Assembly: GCA_028284485.1 (NCBI GenBank)
Contig: JANQRQ010000169.1
Span: 1 to 47,926 of the forward strand
Reading direction: 5' to 3'
Source of the DNA: Planctomycetaceae bacterium
GTDB taxonomy: Bacteria > Planctomycetota > Planctomycetia > Planctomycetales > Planctomycetaceae
DNA: 47,926 nucleotides
The notes under the pieces were generated by a model, which was given only the letters and a program-made list of their open reading frames with translations, was not told where the DNA came from and did not search any database. Positions 19,074 through 27,604 of this stretch are shown in pieces (within the stretch, counting starts at the first letter, position 1; each line of letters starts with the position of its first letter). The translations under genes were made by a program, and so were the position numbers.

Positions 19074-19886
19074 ATGTCGTCTGATTCTCCATCCAAGCGA
19101 CCAATGACTGTGCCGCGATTCATGGCCGCCAAGGAACAGAATCGCAAACTGGCAATGGTGACGGCCTACGATTTTTTGTGGGCTGAGTTGTTCGATTCAG
19201 CCGGTGTGGACGGCATTTTGGTGGGCGACACGCTCGGGATGGTCGTCCAGGGACGTTCGACGACACTGCCGGTCACTCTCGAGCAAATGATCTATCACGG
19301 AGAAATGGTCGCCCGCGCCGCCAAATCCGCGCTCGTGGTTGTCGATCTGCCGTTTCTGACGTTCCAGGTCAGCCCTCAGCAGGCCGTCGAGAATGGCGGG
19401 CGTGTCCTCAAGGAAACCGGTGCTTCAGCCGTCAAGCTTGAGGGGGGCGTTAATCAGCAACGAACCATCCAGGCCCTCTCCGACGCTGATATACCCGTCA
19501 TGGCCCACGTCGGACTCAAACCGCAATCCGTCCGCAAGATCGGTGGAATGGGCCGCATCCAACGGGACGAAAAGCAGTTGATGGCCGATGCCCGTGCCGC
19601 AGAAGAAGCGGGCGCATTCTCGATTGTGTTGGAACTGATTCCACGCGAATTGGCCAAAGCCATCTCCGACGAACTTTCGATCCCGACGATTGGTATCGGT
19701 GCCGGCCCGGATTGCGACGGGCAAGTTCTTGTCAGCCAGGATATGCTGGGCCTGACTAATGGCTTTCAGCCGAAGTTCCTCAAACGCTACGCGGAACTGT
19801 ATCGTGACGTTTCGGCTGCGACTGAGCGGTACGTTCAAGACGTTCGCGAAAACATCTTTCCCGGTCCGGAACATAGCCACGACTAG
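19074..19886 (+). CDS. panB: 3-methyl-2-oxobutanoate hydroxymethyltransferase
   Basis: First committed step of pantothenate (coenzyme A) synthesis: adds a hydroxymethyl group from methylene-tetrahydrofolate to 2-oxoisovalerate. TIM-barrel enzyme, 270 residues from ATG 19074. Seen: LAMVTAYDFLWAELFDSAGVD, the metal-binding VGDTLGMVVQG, VVVDLPF, AVKLEGG, MAHVGLKPQS, and the product-site string IPTIGIGAGPDCDGQVLVSQD, all typical. The start is uncertain: the frame is open from ATG 18990, and ATG 19104 (MTVPRF) would also give a complete enzyme; none has a strong ribosome binding site. panC is not nearby. A hairpin-rich region follows the stop. Confidence 0.95.
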   Translation: MSSDSPSKRPMTVPRFMAAKEQNRKLAMVTAYDFLWAELFDSAGVDGILVGDTLGMVVQGRSTTLPVTLEQMIYHGEMVARAAKSALVVVDLPFLTFQVSPQQAVENGGRVLKETGASAVKLEGGVNQQRTIQALSDADIPVMAHVGLKPQSVRKIGGMGRIQRDEKQLMADARAAEEAGAFSIVLELIPRELAKAISDELSIPTIGIGAGPDCDGQVLVSQDMLGLTNGFQPKFLKRYAELYRDVSAATERYVQDVRENIFPGPEHSHD

Positions 19887-19888
19887 AG

Positions 19889-19930
19889 CGTTTTTAGAAA
19901 ACGTGTCACCGTCCTGCCTCGCGGTGACAC
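19889..19930 (+). terminator. Terminator-like hairpins after panB
   Basis: Two adjacent inverted repeats: CGTTTT-tag-AAAACG right after the stop codon, then GTGTCACCG (19903-19911) / CGGTGACAC (19922-19930), a perfect 9-bp stem with a 10-nt loop. No T-run follows the second. The first may act in either direction. Probably ends panB transcription. Confidence 0.55.
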
Positions 19931-19970
19931 GGTATTGACCTAATTAAGTTCGTTCTTCGCGGGCATAGGA

Positions 19971-20005
19971 AAGAGCAACATGCTCTTATGGCGGCGTTTC
20001 GCCGC
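19971..20005. terminator. Paired hairpins before the convergent glycosyltransferase end
   Basis: AAGAGCA/TGCTCTT (19971-19987, loop of 3) followed by GCGGCG-ttt-CGCCGC (19991-20005). They lie within 45 nt of the stop of the minus-strand mannosyltransferase-like gene, so they could end its transcript. No strong T-run on either strand. Confidence 0.4.
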
Positions 20006-20012
20006 GCTTCCG

Positions 20013-20738
20013 TCACACCGGCCGCCGTAACAGATTTTCGATTCCCAATCGAAAAATCACCCACAGCGCGATGACCGATTCCTTCCAATTAATCTTGGAG
20101 GACCCGAATCGGCGATCTTCGAAGACGATCGGCGTTTCCAGAAACCGACAACCGACACGCCGGCAGCGGTACAGAATCTCTTCAAAGAAGGCATAACCAC
20201 GGGCCCGGACCAGGTCCAAATTGAGTTCCCGCAGTTTCGAAACACGGTAACAGCGAAACGAGCCGCTATTGTCGCGGGTCTTTAGCCGCAGAAGCAGCCG
20301 GGCATAAAAATTGACGCCCCGGCTCATGATGTGTCGCCAAATCGACCAACCGGTTATGCCACCACCGGAGACATACCGAGATCCGATTCCAACGTCTGCC
20401 TCGTCCATGCAGCCGTATATCGCCTTTAGGTACCGAGGATGATGGCTGAAATCGGCATCCATGTTGAGCACATATTCGTAGTCATTCTCGATGGCGTATC
20501 GAAAACCATCCAGTGTCGCCGTTCCTAAACCCAACTTGCCCTCGCGAGCAAGAAGGCGAATTCGACCATCTTTTTGGGACATCTCTGCGACGACCTCGCC
20601 CGTCCCATCGGGGGAATTGTCGTCGACCACAATCAGGTCGGCGTCGGGGAGTGCCTGAAGAATCTCGGGAATCAACTCGATGACGTTTTCACGTTCGTTG
20701 TACGTACACAACATCACGAGCAGCCGGTGTTTTGGCAT
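20013..20738 (-). CDS. Polyprenol monophosphomannose synthase-like glycosyltransferase (DPM1 family)
   Basis: Family 2 enzyme of 241 residues that would move mannose (or glucose) from a nucleotide donor to polyprenyl phosphate at the inner membrane. Seen: LCTYNERENVIELIPEIL, LIVVDDNSPDGTG, LGLGTATLDGFRYAIE, the metal-binding MDADFSHHP, VGIGSRYVSGGG, and the late RCRRVGCRFLETPIVFEDR, all of the DPM1/Ppm1 pattern. It lacks C-terminal membrane segments, as catalytic-only forms do. Start ATG 20738. The gene stands alone, convergent with panB. The other DPM1-like gene in the window (7948) is distinct and less close to this subgroup. Confidence 0.92.
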   Translation of the reverse strand: MPKHRLLVMLCTYNERENVIELIPEILQALPDADLIVVDDNSPDGTGEVVAEMSQKDGRIRLLAREGKLGLGTATLDGFRYAIENDYEYVLNMDADFSHHPRYLKAIYGCMDEADVGIGSRYVSGGGITGWSIWRHIMSRGVNFYARLLLRLKTRDNSGSFRCYRVSKLRELNLDLVRARGYAFFEEILYRCRRVGCRFLETPIVFEDRRFGSSKINWKESVIALWVIFRLGIENLLRRPV

Positions 20739-20996
20739 CGAAGTTAAGGCTTATTACGTATCAAAGAAGTGTAGAACCGTCATTACATGCGATCGAGTGG
20801 CATCAACCCCATCAGAATCGTACGTCGCAGCCATTCGAAAGAGCAACTTGCTCGGATTCAGGCATACCGGTCTTCAAAGATCTTCTCGGGGGATTCTACT
20901 GAAAATGGTAGAATCGCCCCACTCAAATCACGGTGCACGATTTGAGGTGCCAGAAAAGCCTTGGCAACGCGATGGCACGAACGGCCGCCGTGTACT

Positions 20997-22211
20997 TCAC
21001 GGCTGAGGAAGCGGAAGCTTCGGCCCGTCAACAGTCGGAAGTTCTGGCTCCGGAAGCTGCTCTGGGGGCCCGGGAAGCGGCGGTGCGGGCAACGGCGGCG
21101 CCACATCATCGAGGGCCCGCTCGACATCTCCCTCTTGCTCGATTCCAACCGGCACTCTGTTTGGTACAACCTGCCCCCGCCGCGGCTCGCCCAATGTCAA
21201 GAATGCGGCCAAATGGTCACCGCCGCCGGAAAGGCGATAAGCTGTTTCAAAGAACTCCGAAGCCGTGCCGCTTTGGTCATCGAGGTACAGCAACGTCCCC
21301 ATTAGGAACAAACGATCGGGATCGCGGATATCTTCGCGCACCCAGTCGGCCACTTTGTGCAAATAACTTGTCTTGGCGAGCTGATTATCGATTCCATAAA
21401 TATCGTCCAACGATTCGGCATCGACGGGCGACTTTCGGTCCGCCTCAATCGCTCGCTTGAACGCATCGACGGCCGACGAGAATCGCCGAAGCGCCACCAA
21501 TGCCAACCCTTGCCGATAGTGAAGTTCCGGTCGGTCAGCCGCAACCTGAATGGCGTCGCGGTAACGCAAATACGCTTTGGAATAACTCTGCTCGCGCATT
21601 AACTTGTCGGCAGCCGCCTGAATTCTGATGCTGCGGATTTTCGCTTCGGGCGTCGACGCCTTGAGATGTCGTCCAATCGGCTTGGCAATTGGTTCGACCT
21701 GGATGGGGTCTTCCCATCGCCGTTGATTTTCCAAGCGGGCATCCTGCAACACCGGATTGTCAATCAGCGGCTGAACGTTCGGCTGCAGGCCGAGCGCTTG
21801 AATCGTCGGGTGGGTATACACAGCCGGGTAGCCTGCGACGCCGGAGTTAACAAAGTAGCCGGAATAATATCCGTAAGGGGCAAAGTGATATTGAATCGCG
21901 GCCGGTGATCCAAAAGCGCCGAATCCCGGATAGGCCCCGTATCCGCCGAAGTATCCGCCATAGCCTAAGAAACCGCCAAACACGTTTCCTCGATAACCGG
22001 CGGTGTAACCTGTATACCCTCGGCTGATCCCACCACCGCCATACCAAGGACGACCATACTGGCGTTGATACTGATAGTGGGCTTGCGTCGGCCCATAGGG
22101 CTTTCCAGCCGGACCGTACACCCTGGGATAGCTGCTCGGCGGTGCCGCCTCGATTGCAGAACCGATCCAACAGGCAGCAAACAATGTCGCGAACGCCAGC
22201 GCCGATTTCAT
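20997..22211 (-). CDS. Exported TPR protein with Gly/Tyr-rich and Pro-rich regions
   Basis: 404 residues from ATG 22211, chosen because AGGAGGG lies 7 nt upstream and a clean signal peptide follows (MKSALAFATLFAACWIGS, cleaved near AIEA). The first part (about 25-130) is rich in Gly, Tyr and Pro (YGGYFGGYGAYPGFG type). About residues 185-265 hold tetratricopeptide-like helices (KLMREQSYSKAYLRYRDAI and LHYRQGLALVALRRFSSAVDAFKRAI). The C-terminal 40 residues are mostly Pro, Leu and Glu. Such proteins are common in planctomycetes and may scaffold others in the periplasm or cell surface; no enzyme domain is seen. Function unknown. Confidence 0.8.
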   Translation of the reverse strand: MKSALAFATLFAACWIGSAIEAAPPSSYPRVYGPAGKPYGPTQAHYQYQRQYGRPWYGGGGISRGYTGYTAGYRGNVFGGFLGYGGYFGGYGAYPGFGAFGSPAAIQYHFAPYGYYSGYFVNSGVAGYPAVYTHPTIQALGLQPNVQPLIDNPVLQDARLENQRRWEDPIQVEPIAKPIGRHLKASTPEAKIRSIRIQAAADKLMREQSYSKAYLRYRDAIQVAADRPELHYRQGLALVALRRFSSAVDAFKRAIEADRKSPVDAESLDDIYGIDNQLAKTSYLHKVADWVREDIRDPDRLFLMGTLLYLDDQSGTASEFFETAYRLSGGGDHLAAFLTLGEPRRGQVVPNRVPVGIEQEGDVERALDDVAPPLPAPPLPGPPEQLPEPELPTVDGPKLPLPQP

Positions 22212-22367
22212 AATGGTCCCTCCTACGGCCCGCACCTTCTCCCAGGTTTATTATTCGAAGAACTCGAAGCATGGTCAAGAAATTCGGCAGATTGTCGCCT
22301 TTCGATCGCATCGGACCAGATTGATGGAACGGGGTCGTGCCTCAGTATGGTGCAAATCCGTTGGGTC

Positions 22368-22387
22368 ATTCCCGCGGAGGCGGGAAT
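22368..22387. repeat. REP-like palindrome ATTCCCGC, copy 1
   Basis: ATTCCCGC-ggag-GCGGGAAT, perfect 8-bp stem, repeated identically at 22560 together with flanking CA and CCATT. Palindromes of this type (CATTCCCGCG...GCGGGAATCC) occur as REP-like elements in many bacteria. Confidence 0.8.
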
Positions 22388-22422
22388 CCATTGGAAAGAG
22401 GCAGGTGCCTCGTGTTCGGTGC

Positions 22423-22463
22423 GTTCCCAGGCGGGACTACACGAGGGACGGGAGCCTGGGAAC
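22423..22463. repeat. Long hairpin GTTCCCAGGC/GCCTGGGAAC
   Basis: Perfect 10-bp inverted repeat with a 21-nt loop that itself is G/C-rich. It lies between the two REP-like copies. Only one copy is seen in the window, but its form is that of a dispersed palindromic repeat. Confidence 0.7.
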
Positions 22464-22559
22464 GAGTTGATCTAGAACCGAGGGCTAATTGTCACCTCTC
22501 CCGCTGGGAGGAATTGTATCTGCGTGAAGACCCCTTGAGCTGGATCCCCACATCACGCC

Positions 22560-22579
22560 ATTCCCGCGGAGGCGGGAAT
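22560..22579. repeat. REP-like palindrome ATTCCCGC, copy 2
   Basis: Identical to the copy at 22368-22387 including the ggag loop and the following CCATT, in the same orientation, 192 nt further on. Confidence 0.8.
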
Positions 22580-22629
22580 CCATTTATAGGAATATGGCGT
22601 TGAGCCAAAATCTATTCTTACACGGGTGG

Positions 22630-22649
22630 CCCGGCCGGATACGGCCGGG
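22630..22649. repeat. GC palindrome CCCGGCCG/CGGCCGGG
   Basis: CCCGGCCG-gata-CGGCCGGG, perfect 8-bp stem, followed by GTGCCGAAGGCAC, a second small palindrome (GTGCC/GGCAC). The composite looks like another palindromic repeat family. Confidence 0.65.
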
Positions 22650-22882
22650 TGCCGAAGGCACAAGATGCCTCTCCATCAACGTCCAATTTATCACGTCACC
22701 GTGAACTCAACATCATGAAGGCAACATTGCACAATCGGAATGGGAGTCGATCATCGGCTGGCTGCTGAGGGACGGGCTTCTTGTCGCTGCGCCTCGTTAA
22801 TCCGACATAGTGCCAAAGTACCACGGGTCAAAAATGGCGCGACAGATTCGCCGGAACTGCCCTGGCCCACCGATATTCGCGA

Positions 22883-23338
22883 TCACAGTTCGCCCTTAAC
22901 TAAAGATCGTGCTTGCGATAAATCCTGAGACCATGATTCTGAAAGACTTGGGGCAATTCTCAGCATCGAAGTGAAAAACGTAATCGCTCCAGCAGCTAAG
23001 GTACTCACCAGAACCCTTCGATCGACGCAAGAACCGCTCTCGCCTACAGTAATTTCGACTGACCGTTCCGATACGATCCTAAACCGTAGCAAGAGCGGCT
23101 GATCGGGGAAGCATGATTCATATTCTTCGCCTTTGTGGAGTGCCGACAATCCTTGCAAAATATAGCTCCACAATTGGTCAACCAAATCCCAATTCTCTTT
23201 GCCCAGAAGGCTCTGCCCGCCAATTCGGCATTCGATTGCTCCCTCGATGTAGTCGATATCTGGTAATGCGCCAGTGTAGTGCTCGACCGGCACGAACTCA
23301 CCGTTGATCCGAAAAAATGATTCGACATAGGTCTTCAT
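22883..23338 (-). CDS. Hypothetical protein, 151 aa
   Basis: I do not recognise it. ATG 23338 is chosen over the start of the longer frame (23545) because AGGAAG lies 5 nt upstream and the extra N-terminus would overlap the end of purD. It starts MKTYVESFFRINGEFV. The middle holds a short acidic and aromatic stretch (LVDQLWSYILQGLSALHKGEEYESCF) and a segment LLLRFRIVSERSVEITVG that looks like beta strands; near the C-terminus VLVSTLAAGAITFFTSMLRI is hydrophobic but weak as a membrane helix. It lies 143 nt after purD on the same strand and may share its transcript. It could be a small immunity-type or recently acquired protein, but nothing proves this. Confidence 0.6.
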   Translation of the reverse strand: MKTYVESFFRINGEFVPVEHYTGALPDIDYIEGAIECRIGGQSLLGKENWDLVDQLWSYILQGLSALHKGEEYESCFPDQPLLLRFRIVSERSVEITVGESGSCVDRRVLVSTLAAGAITFFTSMLRIAPSLSESWSQDLSQARSLVKGEL

Positions 23339-23481
23339 TCCGACTTCCTGCTCGCAGAAAGAAGCGAATTGCCTACCACGGCCACGAGTTGGCCGGGCTA
23401 CCCGATCGTTGATCGAACCGAACACTTTTTGCGGCGTTGCCGCCTCAAAAGAAAATCTTTCAGGGCCGCCTGCCTGCCACA

Positions 23482-24771
23482 CTACGCTTCCCGCGCTTTG
23501 TCCGAAATGTCCTTGCGGCACCAGGCGCCGTCCCAGCGGATGCATTTCACACCCCGGTAGGCCTGCAACTTGGCATCGGCAATGTTCGTTCCGAGCGCGG
23601 TGACGCCTAACACCCGCCCGCCGTTGGTCACGACTTTGCCGTCATGCGTTTCAGTGCCGGCATGAAAGACTTTGACGTCGGCGAGTTCTGCAGCCTCATC
23701 CAGCCCGCGAATCGCATTCCCCTTGGTATACGACCCGGGATAGCCTTGCGAAGCCATCACCACGCAGACCGCGGGGCGTTCGTCCCATACCAACGGTTCA
23801 AGCTGATCCAATTTGCCATCGACGGCGGCCTGAATAACATCCAAAAGGTCGGTCTTCAGCCGCATCAAAACCGGTTGTGCCTCGGGGTCGCCGAAGCGGA
23901 CGTTAAATTCCAGAACTTTCGGCCCCTGGTTCGTGACCATGATGCCGGCGTACAGCACGCCACGGAAACGCAGGCCGTCGGTGTTCAGGCAGTGGACGGT
24001 CGGCACCAGAATTTTCTCAATAATGTGGTCCATTAACTCGCCGGTCACCAACGGAGCAGGGGAGTAGGCTCCCATGCCGCCGGTGTTGGGTCCGGTGTCG
24101 CCGTCGTGGGCCGCTTTGTGGTCTTGTGACGTATCGAGCGGCACGATCGTGTTACCATCGACGATCGCCAGAATACTCGTTTCCTGACCGACGAGGCATT
24201 CTTCAATGACTACCTGATTGCCGGCTTCGCCAAAGACTGAATCAACCATTGCCTCGCGAACCGCCTGAATTGCTTCCTCGCGGTTGGTGCAGACCGTCAC
24301 CCCTTTGCCGGCAGCGAGTCCGTCGGCTTTGACGACGAGGGGGCACTCTTCACGTTCTTCGATGTAATGAATGGCCGATTCAGCGGTCGTAAACGATTGG
24401 TAATCGGCGGTCGGTACGTTAGCGCGCCGCATCAATTCCTTGGCGAAGACCTTGCTCCCCTCAAGTTGAGATGCCTCTTGCGAGGGACCGAAAATCTTTA
24501 GCCCGGCTTCCTCGAATGCATCGACAATTCCGGCGACCAGCGATGCCTCGGGGCCGACAACAGTGAGGTCGATCTTTTCGGTCGTGGCGAACTTGGTCAG
24601 CCGCTCGACGTCGGTCGCGCCGATGTCGATGTTTGCCCCGTCGATGGCCGTCCCCGCGTTGCCCGGTGCACAAAAGACCTGCGAGACCTTGGGGGATTGG
24701 GCCAACTTCCAGACCAACGCATGTTCGCGGCCCCCTTGGCCGATCACTAGAACTTTCAGACCATCCGCCAT
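23482..24771 (-). CDS. purD: Phosphoribosylamine--glycine ligase
   Basis: Second step of purine synthesis: joins glycine to phosphoribosylamine with ATP. ATP-grasp enzyme of 429 residues. Seen: KVLVIGQGGREHALVWKLAQ at the N-terminus, CAPGNAGT, VVGPEASLVAGIVDAF, FAKELMRRANVPTA, PLVVKADGLAAGKGV (ATP-binding), VVIEECLVGQETSILAI, the AHDGDTGPNTGGMGAYSPAP string, and LEFNVRFGDPEAQP (metal ligands). Length and order are normal. Other pur genes are not in the window. Start ATG 24771 directly opens the first strand. Confidence 0.97.
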   Translation of the reverse strand: MADGLKVLVIGQGGREHALVWKLAQSPKVSQVFCAPGNAGTAIDGANIDIGATDVERLTKFATTEKIDLTVVGPEASLVAGIVDAFEEAGLKIFGPSQEASQLEGSKVFAKELMRRANVPTADYQSFTTAESAIHYIEEREECPLVVKADGLAAGKGVTVCTNREEAIQAVREAMVDSVFGEAGNQVVIEECLVGQETSILAIVDGNTIVPLDTSQDHKAAHDGDTGPNTGGMGAYSPAPLVTGELMDHIIEKILVPTVHCLNTDGLRFRGVLYAGIMVTNQGPKVLEFNVRFGDPEAQPVLMRLKTDLLDVIQAAVDGKLDQLEPLVWDERPAVCVVMASQGYPGSYTKGNAIRGLDEAAELADVKVFHAGTETHDGKVVTNGGRVLGVTALGTNIADAKLQAYRGVKCIRWDGAWCRKDISDKAREA

Positions 24772-25030
24772 ATGCTTCGAATCCGTACTGCTTGAAATCC
24801 GTCAATTATTGGTTTTTGCTGCATCCGACGCCGATAGTTAGACCATGCTGAAACCGAGTTTTTCGTCAGCCATCGGGTCACGATCGACGTTCTGGCGAGT
24901 ATAGCATCGAAACTTACAGTCAAATAGTTAGCCGGAGTGTCTTTCCGTTTCCTGTGTGAATATATTGGTTTTTCCGGGCCGGTCGTCGTGAGATTGGCAC
25001 ATGCCTGGAAATCATGCGATGATGGAGAAT

Positions 25031-25139
25031 TGTGGGCTGGCGACCAGGGTCCCCGTGAACCTCCAGCCGCTCCCCGATGTCACTCGGTGAAACACCGCAG
25101 GTCTACCGGCACACTTCCCGATCACGACACGGGGCCACA
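25031..25139 (+). ncRNA. Candidate structured leader upstream of asd
   Basis: A region of about 110 nt ending about 53 nt before asd that can form several helices: CGGTG-aaa-CACCG (25085-25097), GGCTGG/CCAGCC (25035-25040 with 25063-25068) and CCCCGTG/CACGGGG (25051-25057 with 25128-25134), closed by TGTGG/CCACA (25031 with 25135). The second and third cannot form together, as in attenuators or riboswitches. I do not see the lysine riboswitch consensus nor the SAM or SRP RNA signatures. Identification by eye only. Confidence 0.3.
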
Positions 25140-25192
25140 TTGTTCAGAAGATCAATTAGCGATTGAGTTTTTCGAGTTGAGGAGTCGTTAAA

Positions 25193-26224
25193 GTGTTTGA
25201 GCGTATCGCAGTCGTTGGAGCCACGGGTGCAGTTGGTTCCATTATCATCCGCCTGCTACAAGAGAGAAATGTCCCCGCGAAGGACTTCAAATTCCTGGCG
25301 TCGGCCCGCAGTGCAGGGAACACGCTGTCGTTCCAGGGTCGCGACTTCACAGTGGAAGAACTCACGCACGATTCCTTTAATGACGTCGACCTCGTCATCG
25401 CCAGCACTCCTGACGAGACGGCCGCCGAATTCCTCCCCAGTGCGGTCAAGGCAGGGGCACGCGTCATCGACGAGTCCGGTTATTGGCGCATGAAGCCGGA
25501 TGTCGCGTTGGTGGTGCCGGAAATTAATCCTGAAGCGGCGCTGTCCGCTACGGGTATCATCGCCAGCCCGAATTGCTCCACGACTCAAATGGTCCTCGCC
25601 ATGAAGCCGCTGCACGAAATCTCCCCAATTCGGCGGGTCATCGTCAGCACCTATCAAGCGGTCAGCGGTGCCGGTCTACAGGGGAGCACCGACCTGCGGG
25701 ACGGAACCAAGGCCCAATTGGAGAATCAAGAATTCGAATACCGCGCATTCTCTCATCCGATTGCCTTCAATGCCATCCCCCAGATTGGCAGCGTCAAGGA
25801 AGAGGGCTATACGAGCGAAGAACTGAAAATGGTCTACGAGACCCGGAAGATCCTCGGCGACGACTCTATTCAAATCAACGCAACTTGTGTGCGAATCCCG
25901 GTCGACAATTGCCACAGCGAGACAATCACAGTCGAAACCGAACGTCCCATTTCACCGGAAGAGGCGCGGGAAGCATTCGACGCCTTTCCCGGAATCACTG
26001 TTTCCGATGACACAGCCAACGGGGTCTATCCGCTCCCGTCGATTTGCAGCGGATCGGACGAAGTGTTCATTGGCCGCATCCGCAAAGATATTTCGCATCC
26101 CAACGGCCTCAGTTTCTGGTGCGTAAGCGACAACCTTCGCAAGGGTGCTGCAACAAACGCGGTACAAATTGCCGAGCTACTCGCATCGCACTTATTTCAG
26201 AAGTCGGAGACAAACGCCGGCTGA
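25193..26224 (+). CDS. asd: Aspartate-semialdehyde dehydrogenase
   Basis: Reduces aspartyl phosphate to aspartate semialdehyde, the branch point to lysine/diaminopimelate, threonine and methionine. 343 residues from a GTG start, fixed by GAGGAG 8 nt upstream (25179-25184). NADP-binding GATGAVG at 9-15, catalytic Cys128 in ASPNCSTTQM, substrate-binding TYQAVSGAG, and late RKDISHPNGLSFWCVSDNLRKGAATNAVQ with the conserved His. This is the Gram-positive/Bacillus-like subgroup by pattern. lysA follows after about 100 nt on the same strand, probably in one transcript. A possible leader structure lies before it. Confidence 0.97.
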   Translation: MFERIAVVGATGAVGSIIIRLLQERNVPAKDFKFLASARSAGNTLSFQGRDFTVEELTHDSFNDVDLVIASTPDETAAEFLPSAVKAGARVIDESGYWRMKPDVALVVPEINPEAALSATGIIASPNCSTTQMVLAMKPLHEISPIRRVIVSTYQAVSGAGLQGSTDLRDGTKAQLENQEFEYRAFSHPIAFNAIPQIGSVKEEGYTSEELKMVYETRKILGDDSIQINATCVRIPVDNCHSETITVETERPISPEEAREAFDAFPGITVSDDTANGVYPLPSICSGSDEVFIGRIRKDISHPNGLSFWCVSDNLRKGAATNAVQIAELLASHLFQKSETNAG

Positions 26225-26329
26225 CGGCGGTCGACGATCAAACCGCCGAAAGCCAAACGAAACCGGTCGCAATCCGATTCAGGATTAGCAGCCCAAACGA
26301 CCAGCAACCTGACTCAACGGAAAATGCCC

Positions 26330-27604
26330 ATGCCAGCCACAAGTGATTTCACGCCAATTCGCACCGAGTTTTGCGGGGTCAGCGTGTCCGAGCTTGCCCA
26401 GAAATACGGAACACCGCTATTCGTCTACGATGCAGCATTAATTAAAGAACGGATTCAGGACCTGTCCGAATTCGACGTCGTGCGGTATGCACAAAAGGCG
26501 TGTTCCAATATCGCGATTCTGGATCTCGTCCGTAAGGCGGGGGCCCTTGTTGATTCCGTCAGTGCCGGCGAAATTCATCGGGCAATCAAAGCGGGTTATG
26601 CCCCCGGTGGCGATCCTCCCCGCATTGTTTATACGGCGGACGTGTTCGATCACGATGCGCTCGACCTGGTCGTAGAACATGGCATCCACGTAAATGTCGG
26701 TTCACCGGACATGATCGACCAACTCGGCGAGCGAGCACCAGGCAGTACAATTACGTTACGAATCAATCCCGGTTTCGGCCATGGCCACAGCCAGAAAACC
26801 AATACCGGTGGTGAGCAGTCAAAGCACGGCATTTGGTTTGACCAGGCTGTCGATTGCGTCGAACGCGCTGCCAAGTACGACATGACGGTTACCGGCCTGC
26901 ATATGCACATCGGTTCGGGAACAGATTTCGAACACCTGTCGGAAGTTTGCGACGCCCTCGAAAAAACCGCCGAATCGATCGGCGAATCGCTCATTTCGAT
27001 TAGCGCCGGTGGCGGATTGCCGATTCCCTACACCGAAGATGATACGTACATCGATCTGGGGAAGTACTTCCAACTTTGGAATGCTGTGCGGAAAAGATTG
27101 GAAGCCAAGTTCGGCCACGATGTTTCCCTCGAAATCGAGCCGGGACGATTTCTCACTGCGGAGGCAGGAGTCCTGCTCACCGAAATCCGCGCCGTCAAAA
27201 CGATGGGGGAGAATACTTTCTATTTGGTGGATGCCGGCTTCAACAATTTGGCTCGTCCGATTTTGTACGGTGCTTACCATCCGATGTCGATTTGCCCATT
27301 GGCTCCTGGGGAGACTGAACCCGATCTTCAGCAAGTTGTTGTTGGCGGCCCGTTGTGTGAATCGGGAGATATCTTCACACAAACCGAAGGCGGCTTCGTC
27401 AATGCTCGGCCTTTGCCGAAGGCTAGCGTCGGAGACTTGTTGCTGATCGAACGTGCCGGTGCTTATGGTGCCGTCATGTCGTCCAATTACAATTCGAAGC
27501 CGTTCGCCGCCGAGGTGCTCATCGATACCGAACGGCCCTCTCTGATTCGTGCTCGACAGGATTACGCCGACCTTTTCCGAGACGAATTCATTCCCAACGA
27601 CTGA
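26330..27604 (+). CDS. lysA: Diaminopimelate decarboxylase
   Basis: Last step of lysine synthesis: decarboxylates meso-diaminopimelate with pyridoxal phosphate. Fold type III (alanine-racemase barrel), 424 residues from ATG 26330. The PLP lysine is in YAQKACSN, as in E. coli LysA; GFGHGHSQKTNTGGEQSKHGIW is almost the E. coli string. Further marks: LHMHIGSGTDFEHL, ISAGGGLPIPY, the LEIEPGRFLTAEAG phosphate loop, GPLCESGDIF (catalytic Cys) and GAYGAVMSSNYNS. ATG 26324 is also possible; CGGAA at 26318 is nearer ideal for 26330. It follows asd directly, so both serve the same pathway, which also supplies wall diaminopimelate. Confidence 0.96.
   Translation: MPATSDFTPIRTEFCGVSVSELAQKYGTPLFVYDAALIKERIQDLSEFDVVRYAQKACSNIAILDLVRKAGALVDSVSAGEIHRAIKAGYAPGGDPPRIVYTADVFDHDALDLVVEHGIHVNVGSPDMIDQLGERAPGSTITLRINPGFGHGHSQKTNTGGEQSKHGIWFDQAVDCVERAAKYDMTVTGLHMHIGSGTDFEHLSEVCDALEKTAESIGESLISISAGGGLPIPYTEDDTYIDLGKYFQLWNAVRKRLEAKFGHDVSLEIEPGRFLTAEAGVLLTEIRAVKTMGENTFYLVDAGFNNLARPILYGAYHPMSICPLAPGETEPDLQQVVVGGPLCESGDIFTQTEGGFVNARPLPKASVGDLLLIERAGAYGAVMSSNYNSKPFAAEVLIDTERPSLIRARQDYADLFRDEFIPND

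Larger units (their letters stand above)
22212..22882. other. Palindrome-rich spacer
   Basis: About 670 bases without a gene. It carries four strong palindromes listed separately (22368, 22423, 22560, 22630), two of them copies of one sequence. Open frames through here are built from the repeats and are not credible. The rest (22650-22882) shows nothing clear. Confidence 0.6.

Noticed and set aside
25031..25139. SRP RNA, lysine riboswitch or SAM riboswitch
   Set aside because: The region is structured, but the SRP GGAAG/AGCAG tetraloop region and the conserved cores of these riboswitches were not found.
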